This document shows positions 40,654 through 52,029 of a stretch of 64,000 nucleotides of DNA, piece by piece; position 1 is the stretch's first letter; every line of letters starts with the position of its first letter. A model generated the notes under the pieces. The model saw only the letters and a program-made list of their open reading frames with translations, had not been told where the DNA came from and did not search any database. The position numbers and the translations under genes were made by a program. Source of the DNA: Saccharomonospora viridis DSM 43017 (lineage in GTDB: Bacteria > Actinomycetota > Actinomycetes > Mycobacteriales > Pseudonocardiaceae); contig NC_013159.1 of NCBI RefSeq assembly GCF_000023865.1, forward strand, positions 3,498,001 to 3,562,000. Direction: 5' to 3'.

Positions 40654-42556
40654 TCCCACGCCGGCCGCCAGACCGCTGGCGGCCGGCGATCCGCGGCAGC
40701 TCGGCTCTTACCGAGTACTCGGTTCGCTCGGCGAAGGCGGCATGGGTCGGGTGCTGTTGGCGATCGGTCCCGACGGGCGTTTCGCCGCTGTGAAGCTCGT
40801 GCACGGGTTCCTGGCGCACGATCCGGTGTTCCGCGAACGTTTCCGTCGGGAGATCGCGGCCTGCCGTCTCGTGTCCGGTGCCTACACCGCGCCGGTCCTG
40901 GACGCCGACGCCGACGCGCCGACACCGTGGCTGGCCACCCTGTACGTACCGGGACCGTCCCTGCGGAACGTCGTGACCACCACGGGGCCGCTTCCGGCGT
41001 CGTCGCTACGGCAGCTCGCCGTCGGTCTGGCCACGGCGTTGGCCGACATCCACCGTGCCGGGCTCATCCACCGGGACCTCAAACCCGGCAACGTACTCCT
41101 CGCCCACGACGGGCCCCGCGTCATCGACTTCGGCATCGCACGCGCCGTCGAGGACCACGATGAACTGACCAACACCGGGTCGATCATCGGTTCGCCCGAG
41201 TTCATGTCACCCGAACAGGCACTGGGGCACGCCTTGACCCCGGCCACCGACGTGTTCTCCCTGGGCTCGGTCCTCGTGTTCGCCGCGACGGGACGCAGCC
41301 CCTTCGCCGGTTCGTCCGCCGCACAGGCGCTGTACAACATCGCGCACACCGCCCCCGATCTGACCGGTGTGCCCGAACCCCTGCGCGGAATCGTCGCCGC
41401 CTGCCTCGACAAGGACGCCCAGCGGCGGCCGAGTCCGGTGGAACTGCTCGACCGCATCACCGCTGTCGGCGCCGCCCCACCCGGCACCGCACCCTGGCCC
41501 CAACCGGTCCACGACCTCATCCACGCGCAGGAAACACAAGCCAGACGAGCACTGGACCCGCCACCGAGCCCGCGGACGGTGCGACGCTGGCCCATCCTGG
41601 CCATGACCGCCGCCACGGTGGCGGCGGTCGGTGTCGCCGCCGCCTTGCTGTTGCGCGACGATTCCGGCACCCCCACCGGACACGCGGCCCCGGAAGGCCC
41701 GCCCTCGGCGCTTCCCGGTCAGCCCACCGCCGGACGGCACGAGGACGACCCGTTGAGCCTGGACCGGCTCAGGGCCGTCGATCCGTGTCGGGTGCTGTCG
41801 GGACAGCTCACCCCTCAACCCGCCGTACACCTGTCGCAATGCACTTACGAACACGAGGACGGACGCTGGTTCGACCTCGTCCTCGGCGACGCCGTGCCGG
41901 TGGACCCGACACCCGGCGAGGAGATCGACGACCGGGACGTCGGAGGGCTCCCGCTCGTCGTCGACCACGGCGGGGACGGCCGATGCGAGGCCGTGGCCGT
42001 GTTACCCCAACACGCCGACCTGGGCGTCAGCGTCACCGTCGGCCCCGGCATCGGTGACGTCAGGGACGAACCCTGCTCCAGCGCCCACGCCGTGTTGTCC
42101 GACGCACTGGAGGCGCTGCGCGACAACGCCCCACAACGCGACGCGGTGCCCGGTTCGCTCGCGACCGTCGATCCGTGCTCACTGCTCGACGACACCGAGG
42201 TCTCACGCATCTTCTCCGTGGCACCGACGACGCGTCCCGATCGGCTGCATCGGTGTGAATGGGACGTCACCGGCACGCTCGTCATCGAACTGTCACGCGA
42301 CGTCGACCCGGCTGACGTCCCGAGCCAGTGGGAGCAGGACAGCGTGGGCGGCCGCACCGTCTACCGGCAGGAGGACCCACAGCCGGGCAGTCCGTCCTGT
42401 GCCCTCAGCTGGGCGCATCGACCCTCCGACGAGGTGACCACCGAAGTCGTGTCACTGCGCTACCGCGCCACCGCCACCGGACGACCCGTCAACGCGGTGT
42501 GCGCCGACATCCGCTCCGTCGCCGAGGCCGTCATACCGAGGTTGCCGACACCATGA
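40643..42556 (+). CDS. Receptor Ser/Thr protein kinase with tandem four-cysteine DUF3558-like ectodomain (copy A)
   Basis: A 637-residue kinase starting at a GTG that overlaps the end of trpS by 11 bases. Kinase domain (about 15-275): LGEGGMGRVLLAI, FAAVKLV, LIHRDLKPGNVLL, VIDFGIARA and GSPEFMSPEQA, all catalytic residues intact. A single span follows (about 320-342, WPILAMTAATVAAVGVAAALLL). The external part has two repeats. Each begins VDPC and has three further cysteines (QCTYE, RCEAV, PCSSA; then RCEWD, SCALS, VCADI), probably two disulfides per repeat. The spacing resembles DUF3558 lipoprotein domains. PASTA repeats are absent. Copy B follows with an ATGA overlap. Confidence 0.87.
   Translation: MSIDPTPAARPLAAGDPRQLGSYRVLGSLGEGGMGRVLLAIGPDGRFAAVKLVHGFLAHDPVFRERFRREIAACRLVSGAYTAPVLDADADAPTPWLATLYVPGPSLRNVVTTTGPLPASSLRQLAVGLATALADIHRAGLIHRDLKPGNVLLAHDGPRVIDFGIARAVEDHDELTNTGSIIGSPEFMSPEQALGHALTPATDVFSLGSVLVFAATGRSPFAGSSAAQALYNIAHTAPDLTGVPEPLRGIVAACLDKDAQRRPSPVELLDRITAVGAAPPGTAPWPQPVHDLIHAQETQARRALDPPPSPRTVRRWPILAMTAATVAAVGVAAALLLRDDSGTPTGHAAPEGPPSALPGQPTAGRHEDDPLSLDRLRAVDPCRVLSGQLTPQPAVHLSQCTYEHEDGRWFDLVLGDAVPVDPTPGEEIDDRDVGGLPLVVDHGGDGRCEAVAVLPQHADLGVSVTVGPGIGDVRDEPCSSAHAVLSDALEALRDNAPQRDAVPGSLATVDPCSLLDDTEVSRIFSVAPTTRPDRLHRCEWDVTGTLVIELSRDVDPADVPSQWEQDSVGGRTVYRQEDPQPGSPSCALSWAHRPSDEVTTEVVSLRYRATATGRPVNAVCADIRSVAEAVIPRLPTP
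41045..41153. repeat. 109-bp tract identical to 42931-43039 in the neighbouring kinase gene
   Basis: The segment encoding DIHRAGLIHRDLKPGNVLL through FGIARAVE is base-for-base identical in the two paralogous kinase genes, including all wobble positions. Sequence on both sides diverges at once. Confidence 0.9.
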
Positions 42557-44445
42557 GACCACTCGACCCCGGCGACCCCCGCGAGGTGGGTCGCTATCGA
42601 ATTCTGGCGGCGCTCGGCGAAGGCGGCATGGGTCGCGTGTTGCTGGCCGTCGGACCCGACGGTCGCTTCGCCGCCGTCAAACACATCTTCCCCACGCTCG
42701 CGCACGATCCCGTGTTCCGCGCCAGGTTCCGCCACGAGGTCTCGGCCTCCCGACTCGTGTCGGGTGCCTACACCGCACCCGTGCTCGACGCGGACACCGA
42801 ATCCGACACGCCCTGGTTGGCGTCCCTGTACATCCCCGGACCGTCCCTTTCCGACGTACTCGACGTCGCGGGCCCGCTCGACGTCGCCGGCGTGCACTAT
42901 CTCGCGGTCACCCTCGCCGTGGCGTTGACCGACATCCACCGTGCCGGGCTCATCCACCGGGACCTCAAACCCGGCAACGTACTCCTCGCCCACGACGGGC
43001 CCCGCGTCATCGACTTCGGCATCGCACGCGCCGTCGAGGGATCGGACCTCACGGCCACCAACGCGCTCGTCGGCTCGCCCGCGTTCATGTCCCCCGAACA
43101 GGCACTCGGCGGTGACCTCACACCGGCCAGCGACGTCTTCTCACTCGGCTCGCTGTTGTTCACGGCCGCCACCGGTCGCCGTCCCTTCGCCGGAACGTCG
43201 ACCCCCCAAACGCTGTACAACGTCGCCCACACCACCGTCGACCTGAGTCCACTGCCGCCGACGGTCCGGGAGGTCGTGGAACCGTGCCTCGCCAAGGACC
43301 CGGCACTGCGGCCCACACCCCGGCAGATCGTCGAACACCTCGGTCCCGTTCCCCCGCCGCCCGCACCGTGGCCCACCGCGGTCGGTGACCTCATCACGGC
43401 CCAGGAACGACGCCTGCACGCCGCCGCGGCCGTACCCCCGCCGCCTTCACCGCCTCCGCCGCCCCCGTCACCCCCGACACCGACGGAGGTGCCGGGCGGA
43501 GACCGCAACCTTCGCGTCATCGGACTGACCGTCGGAACATCGGCCGTGCTCACCGTGGTACTCGTCGCGGTGTTGCTCGTCGTCCTCGGCGGTGAGGACA
43601 CCGACTCCACCGCGCAGGAGGGGAACGACGAGGCGACCGGCACCGCCTCACCGACGGTGAGTACGGAGGAAGCCCTCACCACCGACCGGCTGCGCCTGGT
43701 CGATCCGTGCGCGGTCCTGGCCGACACACGCGTGCCGTCGCTGGGTTTGCTCACCCCCGAGGAGAATCCGACGTTTTTCCACCGGTGTCACTACCAAAGC
43801 AGCGGTTCCGGTGGCATCACCCTCACGATCGGCGAGCCCCTCCACGACCAAGGCGCTCGTAACGCCGGGACGACCGATGGCCGCACCGTGCTCCTCACCC
43901 ACGTGACGGGCGGCTGCGAGGCCTCGGTGCAACTGTCCGACGACCCACGGCTCGCCGTCAGCGCAAGCGACCCCGGCGCCCCCTCCTGCAAGGGACCGCG
44001 CGCCGCACTCGACGCGGCGTTGGAACGACTCCGTGGGGACGGGATCCTGCGAGATCTCCCGGCCGACAGCGCACTCGACATCGATCCGTGCCTACTCCTC
44101 ACCGAGGAGGTCACGCGCGATCTACTCGGCCCTACGACGACGACTGCGTCCGGCCTGCACGACTGTGCTTGGGAAGGTGACGGGGAGGTTCGGGTCCGCA
44201 TCGTGCCGGGCTTTCCCGGCCAACCTCCAGAGGAGGGTTCCGAACCGGTGGAGTTCGACGGCATCGTCGGACACGCCGTGAGCGACTCCGAGGAATACTG
44301 TTCGATCACGTGGCCGCATCGCCGCGTCGACGACGTTCGAAGCGAGGACGTGAACGTCTTCTACTACCACTCGGGCGTCGACGATCCGTGCGTTTCGGCG
44401 CAGCAGCTCGCAGGCGCCGTTGCCGCGAACCTGCCGCACCGATGA
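42553..44445 (+). CDS. Receptor Ser/Thr protein kinase with tandem four-cysteine DUF3558-like ectodomain (copy B)
   Basis: A 630-residue paralogue of the preceding kinase, coupled to it by an ATGA overlap. Kinase motifs: LGEGGMGRVLLAV, FAAVKHI, LIHRDLKPGNVLL, VIDFGIARA and GSPAFMSPEQA. A proline-rich linker (PPPPSPPPPPPSPPTP) precedes a single span (LRVIGLTVGTSAVLTVVLVA). The ectodomain has the same two four-cysteine repeats: VDPCAVL, RCHYQ, GCEAS, SCKGP; then IDPCLLL, DCAWE, YCSIT, DPCVS. The two proteins probably heteromerise or sense related signals; the ligand is unknown. It converges on gdhA with ten bases between stops. Confidence 0.87.
   Translation: MRPLDPGDPREVGRYRILAALGEGGMGRVLLAVGPDGRFAAVKHIFPTLAHDPVFRARFRHEVSASRLVSGAYTAPVLDADTESDTPWLASLYIPGPSLSDVLDVAGPLDVAGVHYLAVTLAVALTDIHRAGLIHRDLKPGNVLLAHDGPRVIDFGIARAVEGSDLTATNALVGSPAFMSPEQALGGDLTPASDVFSLGSLLFTAATGRRPFAGTSTPQTLYNVAHTTVDLSPLPPTVREVVEPCLAKDPALRPTPRQIVEHLGPVPPPPAPWPTAVGDLITAQERRLHAAAAVPPPPSPPPPPPSPPTPTEVPGGDRNLRVIGLTVGTSAVLTVVLVAVLLVVLGGEDTDSTAQEGNDEATGTASPTVSTEEALTTDRLRLVDPCAVLADTRVPSLGLLTPEENPTFFHRCHYQSSGSGGITLTIGEPLHDQGARNAGTTDGRTVLLTHVTGGCEASVQLSDDPRLAVSASDPGAPSCKGPRAALDAALERLRGDGILRDLPADSALDIDPCLLLTEEVTRDLLGPTTTTASGLHDCAWEGDGEVRVRIVPGFPGQPPEEGSEPVEFDGIVGHAVSDSEEYCSITWPHRRVDDVRSEDVNVFYYHSGVDDPCVSAQQLAGAVAANLPHR
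42931..43039. repeat. 109-bp tract identical to 41045-41153 in the upstream kinase gene
   Basis: Second copy of the perfectly conserved kinase catalytic-loop segment. Immediate flanks differ (gcgttgacc versus gcgttggcc before; ggatcgg versus accacga after). A recent gene-conversion event between the adjacent paralogues is the simplest reading. Confidence 0.9.
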
Positions 44446-44455
44446 CGGTACGCCC

Positions 44456-47005
<2,550 letters not shown>

Positions 47006-47860
47006 GTGACGGACGACGGCAGGGCACTCGTACTCGGCGCGGGTGGCATCACCGGAATCGCATGGGAACTGGGCCTGGTGGCCGGACTCGCCGAGCACGG
47101 CGTGGATCTCACATCCGCCGACCTGGTGGTCGGAACCTCCGCGGGCGCGGTGGTCGGCACCCAATTACCCGGCGGGATCGACCTGCACACGCGCTACCTG
47201 AGGGAACTGGAGGGCGCTCGGGGCGAGCAGCCGGGCAGGATGGGCCTGCGCAACCTGGTGCGGCTCGGGCTCGCCGGATTCCACGCCAACGACCCTGTGG
47301 ACGCACGCAGGCGCATCGGCGCGCTCGCACTCGCCGCCCGGACCGAGTCCGAGGCGCAACGGCGCAAGACCGTCGCATCGTGGCTCGGCGGCGTCGAGGG
47401 TTGGCCCGACAAGCACTTGGAAGTCACCGCGGTCAACGCGGTCACCGGCGAGTTCGTGGTGTTCGACAAAGACGGTGGCGTCGATCCGGTGGCCGCGGTC
47501 GCCGCGAGTTGTGCGTCCCCCTGTGTGCGCCCGCCGTCCACCGTCGGCGACGCCCGCTTCATCGACGGTGGTATCCGCTCCCCGTCCAATGCCGACCTCG
47601 CAGCGGGCTACGGACGGATCGTGCTGCTCACTCCGGTCGAACACGGCGGCGAGGGAATGGGTTCCCCCGCGGAGGAAGCCGCGAGACTTGCGGAAACCGC
47701 CCGGCTCGTCCACATCGCACCCGACGCCGAGGCACGTCCACGGGTCGGGCGCACCGTGCCGCAGATGCTCCGACCGGCGCGGCGGGCGGAAGCCGCGAAA
47801 GCGGGGTATGCACAGGCCGCGCGGGTCGCCGACCAGATCGCCCGCGTCTGGACGACCTGA
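47006..47860 (+). CDS. Patatin-like phospholipase family protein
   Basis: A 284-residue Ser-Asp dyad hydrolase of the patatin/RssA family. The oxyanion loop is GAGGITGIAW, the nucleophile elbow is GTSAG (VVGTSAGAVVG, about residue 45), and the catalytic Asp is in FIDGGIRSPSNADLA. The start is a GTG at 47006 with ggagg four bases upstream; the frame continues upstream but is unlike protein. No signal peptide is seen, so it is probably cytosolic or membrane associated. The substrate is presumed to be phospholipid or acyl ester. A bidirectional terminator follows. Confidence 0.92.
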   Translation: MTDDGRALVLGAGGITGIAWELGLVAGLAEHGVDLTSADLVVGTSAGAVVGTQLPGGIDLHTRYLRELEGARGEQPGRMGLRNLVRLGLAGFHANDPVDARRRIGALALAARTESEAQRRKTVASWLGGVEGWPDKHLEVTAVNAVTGEFVVFDKDGGVDPVAAVAASCASPCVRPPSTVGDARFIDGGIRSPSNADLAAGYGRIVLLTPVEHGGEGMGSPAEEAARLAETARLVHIAPDAEARPRVGRTVPQMLRPARRAEAAKAGYAQAARVADQIARVWTT

Positions 47861-47882
47861 GCGCCCCGCCCTTGGACGCGAA

Positions 47883-47911
47883 AAAGCCACCCGTCGAAAA
47901 CGGGTGGCTTT
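47883..47911. terminator. Bidirectional intrinsic terminator
   Basis: aaagccacccgt and acgggtggcttt form a 12-bp stem with a 5-nt loop (cgaaa), A-rich on the left and T-ending on the right. It stops both the lipase gene (plus strand) and tRNA-Ala (minus strand). Confidence 0.85.
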
Positions 47912-47980
47912 CGAAGCTTGCGAGTCATCGCCTCCGTCGCCGCGGCGACGGAACGCATCGGGCTCCGACGGAGCCGGAAG

Positions 47981-48053
47981 TGGAGCTGAGGGGAATCGAA
48001 CCCCTGACCTTCTCGTTGCGAACGAGACGCGCTACCAACTGCGCTACAGCCCC
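47981..48053 (-). tRNA. tRNA-Ala (anticodon CGC)
   Basis: A 73-nt cloverleaf on the minus strand. The acceptor strand ggggctg pairs with cagctcc, with discriminator A. The anticodon stem tctcg/cgaga encloses the loop ttcgcaa, giving anticodon CGC. The T-arm is aggggttcgattcccct. No CCA is encoded. Confidence 0.96.
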
Positions 48054-48110
48054 TTATCGGTTGCTCGGTGAGCATAGCAAGCCCACCACACCCACCGAGC
48101 GAGGGGGTGG

Positions 48111-48959
48111 CTATTCGCCCGCGGCACGCCGATAGGAGAACCGACTGGGGTCGTCGAGCTCGTGGAACGCCGGGTCCTCGTCCTCCAGATCGACGACGAC
48201 GGCCTGCCTGCGGACACGCGTGGTCGGCATCGGCTTGCGTTCGGAACCGACCACATCACCGGGTTCGTTCTTCAACACCTCGATGTCCGCGAGCGGATCG
48301 GGCCTACGAGGCGCCCGCCGCGACGCGGCACGCAGCCGGGCGAGCCTGCGCTGCCGGATCTCCTCCTCGATCCGAACCTGTCGACGCAGGTAGACGAGGT
48401 AGCCCACCAGCGAGACGTCCGCGGCACCGTGCACCCACCACAGCGCGGGGAGCAGGAATCCGGCCGCGACGGCCGTGGTGACGACGATCAGCAGGAGGAT
48501 CATGACGACCCTCTGCCGGAAGGCGTACTTCGCCCTGGCGGCCCGCGCCGCGGCTTCGGGATCGAATCCTCCCCGCCCCGGGCGGTAACGACGCACGGGG
48601 AGTTCTTCGGCCATCGGAGCGCGCCTGGACGGGTACCCGTCGGACTCCTCGTCCTCGTCGCGATCGTGATGATCGTCACTGAAGACTTCGCGATCGTCCC
48701 CGTAGCCGCCATGGTCATAGGCGTCCCGCTCGTCCCGCATGTCGTCCGCGTCGATCGACTCCTCATCGATCAGCGCGTCGGCGTCCCCCCGGACGACCTC
48801 GTCGTCCGACGCACCATGCGCGCTTCCGCTCCGCACGACCCGTGCGGCCAACGCCGCGTCATTGGTCTGCGTGATGACCTGTCGCCTCCGCGCGACCATG
48901 GGAACGAGGACGGCAAGCCATGCCGCAGCGAGTCCCACAATGATCAAAGAGCTGGGCAT
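48111..48959 (-). CDS. glpR: SepX/GlpR-type division-associated membrane protein
   Basis: A 282-residue protein with an N-terminal span (SLIIVGLAAAWLAVLVPMVA) followed by an arginine stop-transfer (RRR). A long acidic Asp/Glu/His-rich linker runs over about residues 45-115. A pair of spans follows (VVMILLLIVVTTAVAAGFLLPALWW and VSLVGYLVYL), then a basic C-terminus. This layout, and its place beside the moeA-like glp, rimJ and galU, match the actinobacterial GlpR of Corynebacterium and SepX of Streptomyces. Those proteins bind the gephyrin-like Glp and act at the septum. The assignment rests on architecture and synteny. Ribosome-binding site ggagg lies nine bases before the ATG. Confidence 0.72.
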   Translation of the reverse strand: MPSSLIIVGLAAAWLAVLVPMVARRRQVITQTNDAALAARVVRSGSAHGASDDEVVRGDADALIDEESIDADDMRDERDAYDHGGYGDDREVFSDDHHDRDEDEESDGYPSRRAPMAEELPVRRYRPGRGGFDPEAAARAARAKYAFRQRVVMILLLIVVTTAVAAGFLLPALWWVHGAADVSLVGYLVYLRRQVRIEEEIRQRRLARLRAASRRAPRRPDPLADIEVLKNEPGDVVGSERKPMPTTRVRRQAVVVDLEDEDPAFHELDDPSRFSYRRAAGE

Positions 48960-49144
48960 CTCCCGTCACCTCCCCCGACCAGCACTGCCAGCACTGCCCC
49001 TGGATGACACAACCGGCGTCCTGGCCCTCGCCCCGTACTCATACCGACTATCGTCACGCTAGTCACAGGAGTAACAGAAAACGCGGAGACTCGCCGGACG
49101 GTTTTTCGACTCGCTCACCCCGCCACGACCCGGTTCACCATGAG

Positions 49145-49822
49145 TTAGCGCTGCTCAGGCAGGGTCGCCCGACCGGAGTCCACAAGTCGTGTGACGAGTC
49201 CGTCCCCCACTTCCTCGGCCGTGATGGCGTAGCAAAGATGATCTCGCCACGCCCCCTGAACGTCGAGATAACGGAGAAACAGTCCCTCTTTCCGGTACCC
49301 CACCTTGTCGAGGACACGAAGGCTGGCCGTGTTCTCCGGACGCACCGTGGCCTCGAGCCGATGCAGCCCCGCCTGACCGAACGCGTGGTCGGTCGCCAAC
49401 GCGACCGCCGCCGTGGCCACCCCACCCCCCGCGAGCGTGGACGACACCCAGTACCCGATCCATGCGGAGCGCAGTGCCGCCCTGACGATGTTGCCGATCG
49501 TGAGCTGACCGGCGAACCCACCGTCGACCGTGATGGCGAACGGAAGGCACTGACCGTGCTTGGCCAGCCTGCGCAACGTGGACCATTGCGACAGCCACGC
49601 CCACGCAGCGTTGCGTTCGGCCCAGTCCCCCGCCTGCGTGGGCTCCCAGCGTTCGAGGTATTCACGGTCGCGAAGCCGGATCCGACTCCAGTGCTGAGCG
49701 TCACGCAACCGCACGGGCCGCAACAGCACCACACCCGCGGGGACCACGAGCGGCCCCAGCACGGCCGGCCAACCGGGACGTCGTGGCTCCATCACGGAGC
49801 CTGCTCCGTATCCGGTCGACAT
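49145..49822 (-). CDS. GNAT-family N-acetyltransferase, RimJ/RimL type
   Basis: About 225 residues from the ATG at 49822; GTG codons up to 49828 are alternatives. A later start within VMEPRRPG (near 49790) has a ggag site and is also plausible. The GNAT fold is clear: VLLRPVRLRDAQHWSRIRLRDREYLERWEP at the beginning, GQLTIGNI, AWIGYWVSSTLAGGGVATAAVALATDHAF (acetyl-CoA loop region GGGVAT), LHRLEATVRPENTASLRVLDKVGYRKEG, then LRYLDVQGAWRDHL. RimJ-like enzymes acetylate protein N-termini, but this clade's substrate is unknown. It lies between glp and glpR in a conserved cluster. Confidence 0.88.
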   Translation of the reverse strand: MSTGYGAGSVMEPRRPGWPAVLGPLVVPAGVVLLRPVRLRDAQHWSRIRLRDREYLERWEPTQAGDWAERNAAWAWLSQWSTLRRLAKHGQCLPFAITVDGGFAGQLTIGNIVRAALRSAWIGYWVSSTLAGGGVATAAVALATDHAFGQAGLHRLEATVRPENTASLRVLDKVGYRKEGLFLRYLDVQGAWRDHLCYAITAEEVGDGLVTRLVDSGRATLPEQR

Positions 49823-49834
49823 CACCACGGCCCG

Positions 49835-51103
49835 TCACGCACGTTGCGCGAGGAACGCCACCTTGACCTGCTCGCCCGCCGCGACCTCCGTCAACTCCTC
49901 GTCCACCTGGATCAGGCAGTTCGCCTCGGCCAGTGACGTGAGCAGGTGCGCCCCGGCGGTACCGAGGGGCTGCACGAGGTACTCACCGTTGCTCTCGTCC
50001 CGCAACAGCTGTCCGCGGAGATAGCCACGGCGCCCGTACGTCGACGTGATCGGGGAGAGCAACCGCGCCTCCACCACCCTGCGATGCGGGTACCGGGTTC
50101 CCCGTGCGGCCCTGATCAGCGGCCGAACCATCACCTCGAACACGACGAGCGCGCTCATCGGATTGGCCGGGATCAGAAACGTCGGCACGGCGTCGGGACC
50201 CAACCTGCCGAACGCCTGCGTGGAACCGGGGTGCATGGCCACGCGTGTGGTGTCGATGTCGCCGAGGTCGGCCAAAGCGGCCTGGACCTCCTCACCGATG
50301 CTGCCGCCCGCGCCTCCGGCCACGACGATGACCTCGGACATGAGCAGCCTGCCCTCGACGATCTCCCGCAGCCGTTTCGGATCGAGCGGAACGATGCCGA
50401 CCCGACTCACCTCGGCCCCGGCGTCCCGTGCCGCGGCGGCGAGGGCGTAGGAGTTGACGTCGTAGACCTGCCCGACCGCCGGTGTGCGGTCGATGTCCAC
50501 GAGCTCGTCCCCCACGGAGATGATCGAAACCCGGGGTCTGGGGTGCACGAGCACCTTCGACCGGCCGACGGCCGCGAGCAGTCCCACCTGCGCCGGGCCG
50601 ATCGTGTCGCCCTTGCGCACGGCCACGTCACCGACCTGCACGTCCTCCCCCGCCCTGCGCACATAGCCGTGGGAGGGGACGGCACGGTGCACGGTGACCT
50701 TGGCGGTGCCGCCGTCGGTGTCGGAGATGGGCACGACGGCATCGGCGAGCGTAGGCAGCGGCGCCCCCGTGTTCACGCGCACGGCCTGGCCGGGCTGGAG
50801 TCTGCGGGGTTGCCGCGAACCGGCCGGGATCTCTCCCACGACCGGCATCTCCACGGGTTCCTCGTTCGCCGTGCGTATGTCGACACTGCGCACGGCATAG
50901 CCATCCACTGCGGCCTGGTCGAATCCAGGCAACGCCTGTTCGGCGACGACCTCCTCGGCGCAGAGCAGTCCCTGCGCCTCGGAGATCGCGACCCGCACCG
51001 GGCGCGGTCGTACCGCCGCCTTGAGCAGCAGCGAAAGGTGGTCCTCGACCGACCGCAGCTGGGCTTTGGGATGCGTAACGACGGTCGATTCGGTGTCAGC
51101 CAT
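49835..51103 (-). CDS. glp: MoeA/gephyrin-like protein Glp (cell-division moonlighting type)
   Basis: A 422-residue protein with all MoeA domains: PGFDQAAVDGYAV, VNTGAPLPTLADAVVPI, the MoCF-biosynthesis domain with PRVSIISVGDELVD, and a C-terminal domain IV. The catalytic motifs are altered. The usual GGxSxGDxD reads AGGAGGSIGEEVQAAL, and the usual LPGNPVS reads IPANPMSAL. This and the glpR neighbour fit Glp, the gephyrin-like protein that binds FtsZ in Corynebacterium, rather than a molybdopterin molybdotransferase. Residual MoeA activity cannot be excluded. The ATG at 51103 shares a base with the galU stop (TGATG). Confidence 0.8.
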   Translation of the reverse strand: MADTESTVVTHPKAQLRSVEDHLSLLLKAAVRPRPVRVAISEAQGLLCAEEVVAEQALPGFDQAAVDGYAVRSVDIRTANEEPVEMPVVGEIPAGSRQPRRLQPGQAVRVNTGAPLPTLADAVVPISDTDGGTAKVTVHRAVPSHGYVRRAGEDVQVGDVAVRKGDTIGPAQVGLLAAVGRSKVLVHPRPRVSIISVGDELVDIDRTPAVGQVYDVNSYALAAAARDAGAEVSRVGIVPLDPKRLREIVEGRLLMSEVIVVAGGAGGSIGEEVQAALADLGDIDTTRVAMHPGSTQAFGRLGPDAVPTFLIPANPMSALVVFEVMVRPLIRAARGTRYPHRRVVEARLLSPITSTYGRRGYLRGQLLRDESNGEYLVQPLGTAGAHLLTSLAEANCLIQVDEELTEVAAGEQVKVAFLAQRA

Positions 51104-52005
51104 CAGTCGGTGGTGCCGATCCGTTCGATCAACCACTCGCGAAGCGAGGGGCCGTACTCAGGGTGATCCAATGCGAAATCCACGGTGGCGCGGACGAAGC
51201 CACCGGGGTTACCGAGGTCATGCCGCCCACCGTGGTGCACCACGACGTGAACCGGATGTCCCTCGGAGATCAGGAGCGCGACGGCGTCGGTGAGCTGGAG
51301 CTCCCCACCGGACCCGGGTCCGATGCGCTGCAGCGCGTCGAAAATCGCCCGATCGAGTAGGTAGCGACCCGCCGCCGCGTACGTGGAGGGCGCCTCCTCG
51401 GGGGTGGGCTTCTCCACCATGCCGTGGACCCGCTTGACGTCGTCGTCATCGGTGTCGGACACCTCGAACACGCCGTACGGCGAGATGTGCTCCTTCGGTA
51501 TGTCGAACGCGCACAGCACGCTGCCGCCGTACCGGGCGCGCACATCCGCCATCTTCGACAACACGCCGGTGGGCAGCACGAGGTCGTCGGGGAGGAGGAC
51601 GGCCACGGCGGTTTCGTCGTCGTCGAGGTTCGGCTCGGCCTGCGCGACGGCGTGGCCGAGACCGAGCGCCTCCTCCTGAATCGCCACCTCCACCTTGAGC
51701 AAGCCCGGGGCCCGGCGGACCTTCTCCAGCAAACCGGTCTTGCCCTTGCGTTCGAGCGCGGCCTCCAGCTCGGGCTTCTCGTCGAAGTAGCTGACGACCG
51801 ACTTCTTCTCGGGGGATGTGACGATCACCATGCGCTGCGCGCCCGCCTCGGCGGCCTCGCTCGCGACCAACTCGATACCCGGGGTGTCGACGACGGGAAG
51901 CAGCTCCTTCGGCACTGCCTTGGTGGTCGGTAGGAATCTCGTGCCGAGGCCCGCGGCAGGCACGATGGCGGTCCGGAACGTGGTCTCATTCGTGGCGCCC
52001 GTCAT
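51103..52005 (-). CDS. galU: UTP-glucose-1-phosphate uridylyltransferase
   Basis: GalU makes UDP-glucose for glycans and trehalose. The 300-residue protein has the nucleotide-binding loop AIVPAAGLGTRFLPTTKAVPKELLPVVD (G-G-T-R and K-P-K-E-L-L motifs), TSPEKKSVVSYFD, QEEALGLGHAVAQAEP, LLPDDLVLP, GMVEKPTPEEAPS and GELQLTDAVALLI. The ATG at 52005 is chosen because the extra 11 upstream codons are atypical and would reach the divergent folate gene, whose start is 25 bp away. The downstream gene glp is translationally coupled. Confidence 0.95.
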   Translation of the reverse strand: MTGATNETTFRTAIVPAAGLGTRFLPTTKAVPKELLPVVDTPGIELVASEAAEAGAQRMVIVTSPEKKSVVSYFDEKPELEAALERKGKTGLLEKVRRAPGLLKVEVAIQEEALGLGHAVAQAEPNLDDDETAVAVLLPDDLVLPTGVLSKMADVRARYGGSVLCAFDIPKEHISPYGVFEVSDTDDDDVKRVHGMVEKPTPEEAPSTYAAAGRYLLDRAIFDALQRIGPGSGGELQLTDAVALLISEGHPVHVVVHHGGRHDLGNPGGFVRATVDFALDHPEYGPSLREWLIERIGTTD

Positions 52006-52029
52006 GGCCGCAAAGCCTAGCCTGGTCTC

